DNA from: a virus | Reading direction: 5' to 3' (one strand) | IMG/VR virus record: IMGVR_UViG_3300044701_000357 | Location: 1 to 34,787 of that record | DNA length: 34,787 nucleotides | In this document: positions 27,055 through 34,501 of the stretch, in pieces | How the letters are laid out: every line of letters starts with the position of its first letter | How positions within the stretch are numbered: the first letter of the stretch is position 1 | Notes under the pieces: model-generated | Told to the model about the DNA's origin: nothing | Database searches by the model: none | Seen by the model: only the letters and a program-made list of their open reading frames with translations | Program-made: the position numbers and the translations under genes

Positions 27055-27197
27055 AACACAGCAAAATGCCAACACCGGTGCCCGTTAAAAACACAAATAA
27101 CGGTTACCCAAACAACATACCTAACACCCAGACGGTAAAGATTCGGGGAACCGGATGCGCCACAAAGGGTACAGGTGCTTCTAAGAAGATGGGCTAA
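27051..27197 (+). CDS. Small basic protein, 48 aa
   Basis: Starts at ATG 27051 overlapping the preceding TGA and ends in a TAA overlapping the next ATG, so it is coupled on both sides. MKHSKMPTPVPVKNTNNGYP then NTQTVKIRGTGCATKGTGAS and KKMG: no hydrophobic core, likely disordered. The 'VKxRGTGxATKGTGxSKKMG' end is a short motif I associate with tiny phage proteins in this position. Function unknown. Confidence 0.72.
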   Translation: MKHSKMPTPVPVKNTNNGYPNNIPNTQTVKIRGTGCATKGTGASKKMG

Positions 27198-27901
27198 TGA
27201 ACTACGCTACCCTTTTCAAAACGATTCAAGGTTATCTGGAGAACGACTTTCCGTCGTTTACTGGCGCTGATTCGTCTGGATCGGGTACAGCGACGTTGAC
27301 TGCCAAACAGCAGATTGATACGTTCATTACTCAAACTGAACAGCGCATCTATAACTCGGTACAGTTCCCGCAGTTTAGGAAAAATGTTACTGGGCAGATG
27401 ACCGCAGGGAATCGATACTTCCAACTACCTACTGCGTCTACTGTACCCCCATCTGATTTTTTGGCGGTGTATGAACTAGCTGTGATTAACCCAACAACGA
27501 GTGAGTACGAGTATTTACTCAATAAGGATGTTAGCTATATTCGCGCTTCGTATCCTAATCCAACAACGACTGGGATTCCTAAGTATTACGCGCTTTTTGA
27601 CCAAGATACTTTACTTTTAGGCCCGACGCCTCTGGCTAATTACACGGCTGAACTTCACTACTTCTACTACCCAGAATCCATCACTACAGCAAACACGACT
27701 TGGCTTGGCGATAATTTTGATTCGGTGCTTCTCTATGGCTCTTTGGTTGAGGGTTATACCTTTATGAAGGGTGAGGCTGATGTCATTGCTGGGTATATGA
27801 AACGATATGAAGAAGCCATGATTCTTGCTAAGCGTCTTGGTGATGGTATGGATCGCCGCGATGCTTACAGGTCTGGTCAGGTCAGGATGTCGGTGAACTA
27901 A
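27197..27901 (+). CDS. Second head–tail adaptor / tail tubular-like protein, 234 aa
   Basis: MNYATLFKTIQGYLENDFPS, then AKQQIDTFITQTEQRIYNSV, a beta region (NVTGQMTAGNRYFQLPTAST), GIPKYYALFDQDTLLLGPTP, and a helical end (LLYGSLVEGYTFMKGEADVI, KRYEEAMILAKRLGDGMDRR). The order helix–beta–helix is typical of connector proteins stacked below the portal adaptor (gp11/tail-tubular type) in podoviruses. It is separated from the first adaptor by three small genes. Role inferred from pattern and position. Confidence 0.7.
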   Translation: MNYATLFKTIQGYLENDFPSFTGADSSGSGTATLTAKQQIDTFITQTEQRIYNSVQFPQFRKNVTGQMTAGNRYFQLPTASTVPPSDFLAVYELAVINPTTSEYEYLLNKDVSYIRASYPNPTTTGIPKYYALFDQDTLLLGPTPLANYTAELHYFYYPESITTANTTWLGDNFDSVLLYGSLVEGYTFMKGEADVIAGYMKRYEEAMILAKRLGDGMDRRDAYRSGQVRMSVN

Positions 27902-28329
27902 TGGCCTTTATTGGAAACTACACATGCAACTCCTTCAAGCAGCAATTGTTTGAGGGGGATTTTGATTTTTCTTCGGGTACGACACAGACCTTTAAGATCG
28001 CGCTGTACACCAACGATGCCACCCTTGATCAAACCACAACGGCTTATACGACTACTGGCGAGGTTGTGGCTACGGGGTATACGGCGGGTGGAGAAGCCAT
28101 CACTCCTTCACTTGCTATTGATAGTTCCACAGGTATTGCTTATATTGACTTTTCTAATGCTTCTTGGAGTGGTGCTTTCACTGCTCGGGGTGCTTTGATT
28201 TATCGGGAAACAACTGGCAATCCAGCAATTTGTGTTCTTGATTTTGGTTCAGATAAGACTTCGACAACTACGTTTGTCGTTGAGTTTCCCCCCAATACCA
28301 GCACCGGCGCACTAATAAGGCTTTCATGA
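27901..28329 (+). CDS. Structural beta protein, 142 aa
   Basis: MAFIGNYTCNSFKQQLFEGD, then FKIALYTNDATLDQTTTAYT, TGEVVATGYTAGGEAITPSL, and RGALIYRETTGNPAICVLDF: a beta sandwich-like sequence rich in Thr/Ser. It appears distantly related to the product of 29203-29664, sharing the 'FKxALxT … GYxxGGxAL … AxLCxxDF' order, so the two may occupy neighbouring tail positions. The start overlaps the previous TAA by one base. Function unknown. Confidence 0.72.
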   Translation: MAFIGNYTCNSFKQQLFEGDFDFSSGTTQTFKIALYTNDATLDQTTTAYTTTGEVVATGYTAGGEAITPSLAIDSSTGIAYIDFSNASWSGAFTARGALIYRETTGNPAICVLDFGSDKTSTTTFVVEFPPNTSTGALIRLS

Positions 28330-29201
28330 TGGGTACCCCTGTCGGATTCTTTTCCGAACCACCAACCGTTGTAATTGCTCCGATCCCTCCCAAGGATGAT
28401 GAAACTTGGGTTGCTGCTGAAGAAGTGGAGATGGAGGGGTCGTTAAATATTGACTTGGAAGTTCTCAAAACTAACGTATCGCACAACATCAAATTGGGGT
28501 TTCAACAGATTGTTCCCCATCCTACGAATGATGTTGAAGTCATGATTGTTGGGGGCGGACCCTCACTTGCCGAACATATAGGCACAATCAAACAGCTACG
28601 GCAACAAGGCGTAAAACTTATTACGTTAAATAATGCGTATCAATTCTGTATTGATCACGGCCTTTTACCTTCTGCTTATTTTATGGTTGACGGTCGTGAG
28701 TTCAACAAACGCTTTTTGACATCGATCATTCCTACCTGTAAGTATTTTCTCTCTTCACAATGTCACCCAACTGTGTTTGAAGGGATGCCTAAAGAGCAAA
28801 CTTATATCTGGCACACCAGTGCAGAAGAGATCCAAGAGATTTTGGCAACCGAGTACAGAAATTGGTATGCGGTGCCTGGGGGTTCGACGGCATTGCTTCG
28901 GGCCATCCCTATGTTTAGAATGTTAGGGTTTAAGCGGTTTCACATCTTTGGATGCGACTCTTGTTTAGAAGACGGTAAGCATCACGCTTACGCGCAAGCA
29001 GAAAACGACGGTCTTCCTGTTGTGCCGGTAAAAGTTGGCGGAAAGCTCTTTTACTGTCATCCTTGGATGGTCTCGCAAGCAAGGGAGTTTATCGACCTGA
29101 TTAAGTTCATGGGCGATGAAATGGAACTTCAAATCTACGGCGGAATGCTTCATCAAATCTTAGTTACTGGGGCGTCGAACGCCGATATTAAGGAGTATTG
29201 A
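28326..29201 (+). CDS. DUF115/MptE-like protein
   Basis: A 291-residue protein. The central domain has VEVMIVGGGPSLAEHIGTIK (GGGPSL at 76-81), VKLITLNNAYQFCIDHGLLP, and AYFMVDGREFNKRF (MVDGRE at 120-125), the pattern of DUF115 (6-hydroxymethylpterin pyrophosphokinase MptE-like) proteins, which include flagellin-modifying Maf proteins. The C-terminal part has a GGSTALLRAIPMFRMLGFKR block and HIFGCDSCLEDGKHHAY. The typical glycine-rich nucleotide-binding and Asp motifs are kept. Encoded between tail genes, it may modify tail proteins or the host surface; that is inference. Confidence 0.82.
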   Translation: MMGTPVGFFSEPPTVVIAPIPPKDDETWVAAEEVEMEGSLNIDLEVLKTNVSHNIKLGFQQIVPHPTNDVEVMIVGGGPSLAEHIGTIKQLRQQGVKLITLNNAYQFCIDHGLLPSAYFMVDGREFNKRFLTSIIPTCKYFLSSQCHPTVFEGMPKEQTYIWHTSAEEIQEILATEYRNWYAVPGGSTALLRAIPMFRMLGFKRFHIFGCDSCLEDGKHHAYAQAENDGLPVVPVKVGGKLFYCHPWMVSQAREFIDLIKFMGDEMELQIYGGMLHQILVTGASNADIKEY

Positions 29202-29202
29202 A

Positions 29203-29664
29203 ATGGCCGCTTCCGCATGGCAGCTCTACAACGACGCCAAACGCTATATCGGCAATGGGACGATTCAGCTTGGTGTTAACAACTTTAGGATGGCGCTTTT
29301 TACAAGCGCAAGTAACACTTCAACGTTTACGTTAAGTACCTTTGGTTCACTTACTAACGAGATCGCAGCCACTGGAGGTTATGTCTCTGGTGGTAAAGCA
29401 CTCGTACCGGCAACGGGGCAGTGGACAACTGGAGCGTCTGCTAAGCAGATGAAGTTTACTTACTCGACGATTGGGCTGACGTTCACGGCTTCTGGTGCTT
29501 CTTTAACTAACGTTAAATATGCTGTGATTTTTCAATCGGCTGCTACGTTAGCTAACGGTAAGCTTGTGTGTTTCTGCCAACTTTCCTCTTCGCAGTTCAC
29601 GGTTTCTTCCCCTAACACGTTGACAGTGCTTCCTGCTGCAACGGGTGTATTTACCCTAACTTAA
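29203..29664 (+). CDS. Structural beta protein, 153 aa
   Basis: MAASAWQLYNDAKRYIGNGT, then FRMALFTSASNTSTFTLSTF, NEIAATGGYVSGGKALVPAT, and VKYAVIFQSAATLANGKLVC. Beta-rich, Thr/Ser-rich, uncharged core. Remote resemblance to the product of 27901-28329 (see there). AAGGAG lies seven bases upstream of ATG 29203. Likely a tail-associated virion protein. Confidence 0.72.
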   Translation: MAASAWQLYNDAKRYIGNGTIQLGVNNFRMALFTSASNTSTFTLSTFGSLTNEIAATGGYVSGGKALVPATGQWTTGASAKQMKFTYSTIGLTFTASGASLTNVKYAVIFQSAATLANGKLVCFCQLSSSQFTVSSPNTLTVLPAATGVFTLT

Positions 29665-29678
29665 ACTAGGGGGTCGCG

Positions 29679-30314
29679 GTGGCGACTACAGAAACAGGTT
29701 GGGGCCGAGGTACTTGGGGGTCGTATGAATGGGGGGTTGGTATCCTCATTACTCCCGATACTGGAGCTATCAGTGCAGTAGGTTATGCCCCCTCTAATGA
29801 TGCTGGCGTTGTACCCACTACAGGAACGGCAAATTTTGCCGGTGTAGCACCTCTAGTTGATCAAGGTATCGTACCGTCTAGTGGATCGCTTTCTTTTGTT
29901 GGACAGACACCCACCTCTGTTATTGGATCGGTTGTTACACCAACAGGTGGGGCGGTTATTGTGGGGTCTGCGCCTACGGTTGTTGTACGGGGCACAGTTA
30001 TTGTGCCTACAGTCGGTACAGTTGCTCTTGTTGGTGTTGCGCCCACATCAGTTGTTGGGGGTGTTATTACCCCTCCGGTTGGGGCGCTTCAGATCACAGG
30101 AGTGGCTCCCACACCTGTTAGGGGGTTAGTTGTTCGTCCTGGCTCTGGCACGTTGAGTTTAGTAGGTAGTGCGCCTACAATTAACAATCCTAACTGGACC
30201 AATATAGATGACTCGCAGACCCCCAACTGGACCAATATTAATGATTCGCAATCCCCTGGGTGGGGTGCAATAGATACTTCACAGACGCCAAATTGGTTGC
30301 CTGTAGCGGCTTAG
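29679..30314 (+). CDS. Repeat-rich tail-associated protein, 211 aa
   Basis: Starts at GTG 29679 with GGGGG upstream. The N-terminus has TGWGRGTWGSYEWGVG. From about residue 25 to 165 it consists of repeats of about 20 residues with the plan 'xxPxxGxxxxxGxAPTxxxGxV', then a second repeat type, NW(T)N(I)-DDSQTPNW, at the C-terminus (three tandem copies from about 172). The regular Gly/Val/Pro pattern suggests an extended beta stalk. It sits directly before the tail-fibre gene. Length variation by repeat slippage is likely. Confidence 0.75.
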   Translation: MATTETGWGRGTWGSYEWGVGILITPDTGAISAVGYAPSNDAGVVPTTGTANFAGVAPLVDQGIVPSSGSLSFVGQTPTSVIGSVVTPTGGAVIVGSAPTVVVRGTVIVPTVGTVALVGVAPTSVVGGVITPPVGALQITGVAPTPVRGLVVRPGSGTLSLVGSAPTINNPNWTNIDDSQTPNWTNINDSQSPGWGAIDTSQTPNWLPVAA

Positions 30315-30323
30315 GAGCAATTC

Positions 30324-33230
30324 ATGACTATCAATCGTACGACCCTTTTAGACCTTCCTCTTCCAGTTACCGGTACGGAACCTAATACGTGGGGGGATGT
30401 TGTCAACTACGGTCTAACCGAATATTTAGATATTTCAATTGCTGGGTCGTTAGATCTAAGTACCGATGCTGATGTATTACTTGCTTCTACGGAAGGCACA
30501 GCTATTGCTGACAATATTGGGGCTACTACAGCTCAGTACGCTGTTTTACGATGCACAGGCTCCAGAACTGTTACTCGAAACATCACTGCTCCAGCTTGGG
30601 CAATTAGTAGCGGTACGCTAACTGACTATAGTAAAACTTATATTGTTGTTAATGAAACAACAGGTGGTCAGAATATTGTTCTTAGAGCCACTAATTCGGT
30701 AACTCCTACGTATACAACTGGGGTAACTATTGTTCCTGGAGAACGCGCTGTTTGTGTTTGGAATGGCTCTGATTTTGTCAAAGCTGGTGGTGTAACTGGC
30801 GGGTCTAACACACAAGTCCAGTACAACAATGCTGGGGTTCTTGGTGGTATAGCTAACGCTACATCAGACGGCACAACATTATCAATGACTTCTCCCAAAG
30901 TCATTACCGGTATTAACGACACCAACGGTAATGAGCTTCTTAAGGTTACGGCGACCGGATCGGCAGTTAATGAACTTACGCTTGCTAATGCTGCAACAGG
31001 TAATGCGCCAACGTTATCGGCCACAGGTGACGATACCAATATCGGTATCAATATAACTCCCAAAGGTAGTGGTGTAGTAACCATCAGTAATCTTGCTGTC
31101 ACTACCATAGACGCAACCAACATCGAAGTCACCAACATCAAAGCCAAGGACGGTACGGCTGCGGCAAGTATTGCTGATTCCACAGGCGTTGTTTCTATAA
31201 CTGCTAACCCTGTCCTCTCAGGCGGCACCGCCAACGGAGTCCTGTACCTTGATGGCTCCAAGGTGGCGACAAGCGGGAGTGCGCTGACGTTTGATGGGAC
31301 GAATTTGGCGACAACTGGCACGGCAACCGCCACCAAATTGATTCCAACAGGCAACGTCACAGCTGGTAATGGGATGTATTTGCCAACTACTAATACGCTG
31401 GCTTGGAGCAACAACGGGTCGGAAACGATGCGCCTCGACTCCTCCGGCAACCTTGGTGTCGGTGTGACTCCGAGTGCGTGGAGTCAAGGCAGGGCTATCG
31501 AGTTGTTGGCTCCTGGAATGGGGCTGTTTAATGCTGGTTCATTGGGTGGTCCAAGCCTTATTTATTTAACTAGCAACGCATATGTCAATAGTGGTTTTAA
31601 GTACGGTGTTAATGGAGAGGCAAGCAGCTATTTACAGTGGCTAGGTGCTCATATTTGGTCCACCGCCCCCTCCGGCACAGCAGGTAATGCTATTACGTTT
31701 ACTCAGGCGATGACGCTGGATGCCTCCGGCAACCTGGGTATTGGGACGAGTTCTCCGACAAACAAGCTGTCCGTAGATGGCAATGCCAACATCACAGGCA
31801 ACACAACCCTTGGCGATGCCTCTACCGACACTGTGCAAGTGAATGGGTATATGGGGGTGGGTGGTGCTGCGAACCAAGTAAATGCACTTACTGTGTCAGG
31901 GGCTGTTACAGCAGGCACAACACAACGAGTAGCAAGTTTTTCGCAGACTCTTACCACTGCGGCGACCAATAATGGCACTGGTATTGCTGTTGGCCCAATC
32001 ACATTCAGCAATGGCTCTGGTATTACTTACGCTGAATATAGGGGGGTTGATGTTGTAAATCCGGCAAAAGCTGGCGTGTCAGACACCTTGACATCGCAAA
32101 GTGGCGTCTATATTCGTGACCTTACAACGGCCACAAACAACTACGGCATCACCAGCCTTGTCTCCAGCGGCACGAACAAGTGGAACATCTACGCCAGCGG
32201 GACAGCGGCGAACTATTTTGCTGGCAACGTGGGTATTGGGACGAGTTCGCCGACTACGGGCGACATGACTGGAACTCCTGCGCTTACGTTGCGTGGAACA
32301 AATGCTCGTGTCAATATTGGTACGGCTGCAACAGATATGGCAAACGGCGACATCGGGACGCTGTCCTTTGTTGCTGAGGACCCAAGAGCCGCTAGTGCTG
32401 TTGTAAGAAACATGGCAATGATTAAAGCTATTTACTCTGGAAGTAATACTACGCTAGATACAAGTATTGCATTTTATAATGCTTCTGGGTCAGCAAGTGA
32501 AATAGAACGTATGCGCCTCGACTCCTCCGGCAACCTCGGTATTGGGACGAGTTCGCCGGGTGAGCGTCTGCACGTTTATGCGAACGCTTCAGACGTTGCT
32601 TTGCAAGTGCAAAACAATACTCACGGGTCTTTTCTGCGTAGTGATTCAACTGGCACGCAGATTGGAACAAACTCAGCAAGCAAGCCAATTTATTTTTATG
32701 TTGGCGCAGCCGAACGCGCCCGTATCGACTCCAGCGGTAACTTGCTGGTGGGGACGACGAGTTTATCTGGATTTGCATCAGGTATTGTACTTGAAGCAAA
32801 AGCAGGCGGTGGGGTTTACTCAAGGCAAATTATAGGGCACTCAAGCAGTACAGGAGCCGGTGAGAAATATCTTGATTTTTTGTTTAATGGATCAACTATT
32901 GGCTCCATCACTCAAAATGGCACAACCGCAGTCACCTACAACACCTCATCCGACTACCGCCTCAAAAACATCACAGGCCCGATCACCACCTCTGGTGCGT
33001 ACATTGACAGCCTCAAGCCCGTTGAAGGCACATGGAAGGCTGATGGCTCCACCTTTGTTGGCTTGATTGCTCACGAGGTACAAGAGGTCAGTAGAACTAA
33101 AGTCGCAACTGGTGAGAAGGACGGTGAAGAGATGCAAGGCATGGATTACTCCAGTGCTGAGATCATTGCCAACCTCATCGCAGAAGTAAAATCATTGCGT
33201 ACCCGTGTTGCGGAGTTAGAAGCCAAATGA
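30324..33230 (+). CDS. Tail fibre/spike with C-terminal S74 intramolecular chaperone
   Basis: A 968-residue fibre. The N-terminus (TTLLDLPLPVTGTEPNTWGD, VVNYGLTEYLDISIAGSLDL) is the typical virion-anchoring segment of such phages. The shaft is beta-rich, with repeats of L-DSSGNLG(I/V)G(TS)SP from about 370, 463, 635 and 730, and a partial repeat near 795. The last ~95 residues form a peptidase S74 chaperone: SSDYRLKNITGPI with the expected self-cleavage at Ser876-Asp877 and Lys881, followed by FVGLIAHEVQEV and a coiled coil ending LRTRVAELEAK. The chaperone trimerises the fibre and then cuts itself off. AGGAG precedes ATG 30324. Confidence 0.9.
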   Translation: MTINRTTLLDLPLPVTGTEPNTWGDVVNYGLTEYLDISIAGSLDLSTDADVLLASTEGTAIADNIGATTAQYAVLRCTGSRTVTRNITAPAWAISSGTLTDYSKTYIVVNETTGGQNIVLRATNSVTPTYTTGVTIVPGERAVCVWNGSDFVKAGGVTGGSNTQVQYNNAGVLGGIANATSDGTTLSMTSPKVITGINDTNGNELLKVTATGSAVNELTLANAATGNAPTLSATGDDTNIGINITPKGSGVVTISNLAVTTIDATNIEVTNIKAKDGTAAASIADSTGVVSITANPVLSGGTANGVLYLDGSKVATSGSALTFDGTNLATTGTATATKLIPTGNVTAGNGMYLPTTNTLAWSNNGSETMRLDSSGNLGVGVTPSAWSQGRAIELLAPGMGLFNAGSLGGPSLIYLTSNAYVNSGFKYGVNGEASSYLQWLGAHIWSTAPSGTAGNAITFTQAMTLDASGNLGIGTSSPTNKLSVDGNANITGNTTLGDASTDTVQVNGYMGVGGAANQVNALTVSGAVTAGTTQRVASFSQTLTTAATNNGTGIAVGPITFSNGSGITYAEYRGVDVVNPAKAGVSDTLTSQSGVYIRDLTTATNNYGITSLVSSGTNKWNIYASGTAANYFAGNVGIGTSSPTTGDMTGTPALTLRGTNARVNIGTAATDMANGDIGTLSFVAEDPRAASAVVRNMAMIKAIYSGSNTTLDTSIAFYNASGSASEIERMRLDSSGNLGIGTSSPGERLHVYANASDVALQVQNNTHGSFLRSDSTGTQIGTNSASKPIYFYVGAAERARIDSSGNLLVGTTSLSGFASGIVLEAKAGGGVYSRQIIGHSSSTGAGEKYLDFLFNGSTIGSITQNGTTAVTYNTSSDYRLKNITGPITTSGAYIDSLKPVEGTWKADGSTFVGLIAHEVQEVSRTKVATGEKDGEEMQGMDYSSAEIIANLIAEVKSLRTRVAELEAK
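31431..32760 (+). repeat. Repeated fibre-shaft segments (DNA level)
   Basis: CGCCTCGACTCCTCCGGCAA followed by CCT occurs at 31431-31453 and 32514-32536. GGGTATTGGGACGAGTTC occurs near 31736, 32231 and 32540. A related, diverged unit ends near 32755. These blocks encode the repeated SSGNLGIGTSSP turns. Near-identity of DNA between distant units indicates gene conversion or recent copying and offers sites for recombination. Confidence 0.75.
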
Positions 33231-33607
33231 AGATGCTAACCGCAGAGAATGATTTCGGATATACAAAGCAAACGGTTGCTTTGGCTGACATTATGATCTC
33301 TGAAACTGAATCGGTGCTGGATAACAAGTGGGCCGAGTTTGATAGGCAACGGGCAGTCGCAGAGCATATTGCGGCAAACGGGTTGAAAAACCCAATCATC
33401 GTCGTTGCAGACGGAGACAAGTATCGGTTCACCGCTTCTGGCGCAAGACTTCAATTTGCAGTTAAAAACGGCTACACACACATTGACGCTATTGTTTTGA
33501 CTACTGAAGCAGATGTAAGACCTCTGATGGTAGAGCAAGCCAAGACCGAAGAGCAGTACCTTGATCCTAAATATATCCACCGCTGGTGGGAAGGAACCCA
33601 ACCATGA
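33227..33607 (+). CDS. ParB-like N-terminal domain protein, 126 aa
   Basis: The start overlaps the fibre stop (ATGA). VALADIMISETESVLDNKWA, RAVAEHIAANGLKNPIIVVA and YRFTASGARLQFAVKNGYTH follow the ParB/Sulfiredoxin plan: a 'VAEHIAxNGLxxPIxV' helix–strand and a 'G-A-R-L-x-F-A' motif corresponding to GERRxxA, followed by IDAIVLTTEAD. The second Arg of the GERR motif is replaced by Leu. No helix-turn-helix is attached. CTPase or nuclease activity cannot be judged. It is unusual directly behind a tail fibre gene. Confidence 0.72.
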   Translation: MKMLTAENDFGYTKQTVALADIMISETESVLDNKWAEFDRQRAVAEHIAANGLKNPIIVVADGDKYRFTASGARLQFAVKNGYTHIDAIVLTTEADVRPLMVEQAKTEEQYLDPKYIHRWWEGTQP

Positions 33608-33924
33608 TCACTTACAACTGGACAATCTCCGCACTCAACTGCATCCCTCAAACTGCTGAAGGTGCAGACTATGTAGTCACAGCACATTGGCAATGCACAG
33701 GCACTGATGGCACTTACACCGGCAGCGTCTACAGCACTTGCTCATTCCCGGTAACGCAAGGTGCTTTTACGCCTTACGCCAACCTGACTCAAGATCAAGT
33801 CTTGGGCTGGTGCTGGGCCAACGGTGTGGACAAAGACTCAGCCGAAGCAGCAGTGGCGCAGCAGATCCAGAATCAGATTGACCCGCCAATCACAACACCA
33901 CCCCTACCTTGGAGCCAAGCATGA
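33604..33924 (+). CDS. DUF7936-like protein, 106 aa
   Basis: ATG 33604 has AAGGA eight bases upstream; an earlier start at 33586 would overlap the ParB-like gene more. MITYNWTISALNCIPQTAEG, ADYVVTAHWQCTGTDGTYTG, SVYSTCSFPV, FTPYANLTQDQVLGWCW, EAAVAQQIQNQIDPPITTPP and LPW follow a pattern common in tail/lysis-region proteins (DUF7936-like): beta sandwich start, FTPYxxLTxxQVxGW centre, and a PP-rich end. Virion or tail-assembly role unproven. Confidence 0.75.
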   Translation: MITYNWTISALNCIPQTAEGADYVVTAHWQCTGTDGTYTGSVYSTCSFPVTQGAFTPYANLTQDQVLGWCWANGVDKDSAEAAVAQQIQNQIDPPITTPPLPWSQA

Positions 33925-34082
33925 ACGATCAAGACGTAACCGTAAAACTTTCCCTGATGAACAACATCATGGGGTATCTAGGCACACGGCCTTATGGCGA
34001 AGTATTTCAAATCGTACAAGCTATTCAAGAGCAAGTATCGCCACAGCTTCAAGTCGCCCCTGAAGTAAAAGCAGAGCAGTAA
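33921..34082 (+). CDS. Small protein, 53 aa, helical
   Basis: Starts at ATG 33921, overlapping the preceding TGA, and ends directly before the next ATG (34083). MNDQDVTVKLSLMNNIMGYL, GTRPYGEVFQIVQAIQEQVS, PQLQVAPEVKAEQ: a helical hairpin-like protein. The 'LNxxLxYLxTRPYxEVxxLxxxIQ' pattern recurs in small phage proteins of this region. No function known. Confidence 0.72.
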   Translation: MNDQDVTVKLSLMNNIMGYLGTRPYGEVFQIVQAIQEQVSPQLQVAPEVKAEQ

Positions 34083-34499
34083 ATGGACGACAAAACCCAC
34101 GAGTTAGCGGTCCTCAAGGCGCAGGCTAGGATTCGGCTTGAAGAGCTTAAAGCACAAGATTCGGCCAAAGAAGTTGCTGGCAAAGCGATTGGCGAAGATG
34201 GCTTACTGTATATCTTCCTAATCGTACTCGTGGGTGTTGGTGCGTCCCTCTTTTTAGACGGCGAAAAAATTGCTGCTGTTATGGGTTTGCTTGGCGCTTC
34301 ACTTACTGCACTTATTCAAATGCTCAACGGTATCGCTGGAACTGCGCCAAAGCAGGAAAAGCCTGAGTTTGAAGTCATCAAAGATTTGATCCACCGTCTT
34401 GACAAGCTAGACCGTGCCGAACAGCCCATGCAGGTAGACGTTGAAGGCAGCAAGGTAACGGTCAAAAAAGGCCAAGACATCGTAACGGCTAAGGGGTAA
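34083..34499 (+). CDS. Membrane protein of the lysis region, 138 aa, holin-like
   Basis: N-terminal charged helix, then two hydrophobic segments (LLYIFLIVLVGVGASLFL, about 41-58, and AAVMGLLGASLTALIQML, about 64-81), then a charged coiled coil (FEVIKDLIHRLDKLDRAEQP) and a basic tail (VEGSKVTVKKGQDIVTAKG). Two-span small proteins next to other membrane proteins in this position are candidate holins. A holin role is a guess; no endolysin is in view. Confidence 0.72.
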   Translation: MDDKTHELAVLKAQARIRLEELKAQDSAKEVAGKAIGEDGLLYIFLIVLVGVGASLFLDGEKIAAVMGLLGASLTALIQMLNGIAGTAPKQEKPEFEVIKDLIHRLDKLDRAEQPMQVDVEGSKVTVKKGQDIVTAKG

Positions 34500-34501
34500 T
34501 C

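Noticed and set aside
30668-31487. 260-aa minus-strand frame opposite the fibre gene
   Set aside because: Its composition is a shadow of the repetitive fibre coding sequence and the fibre frame is clearly the real one.
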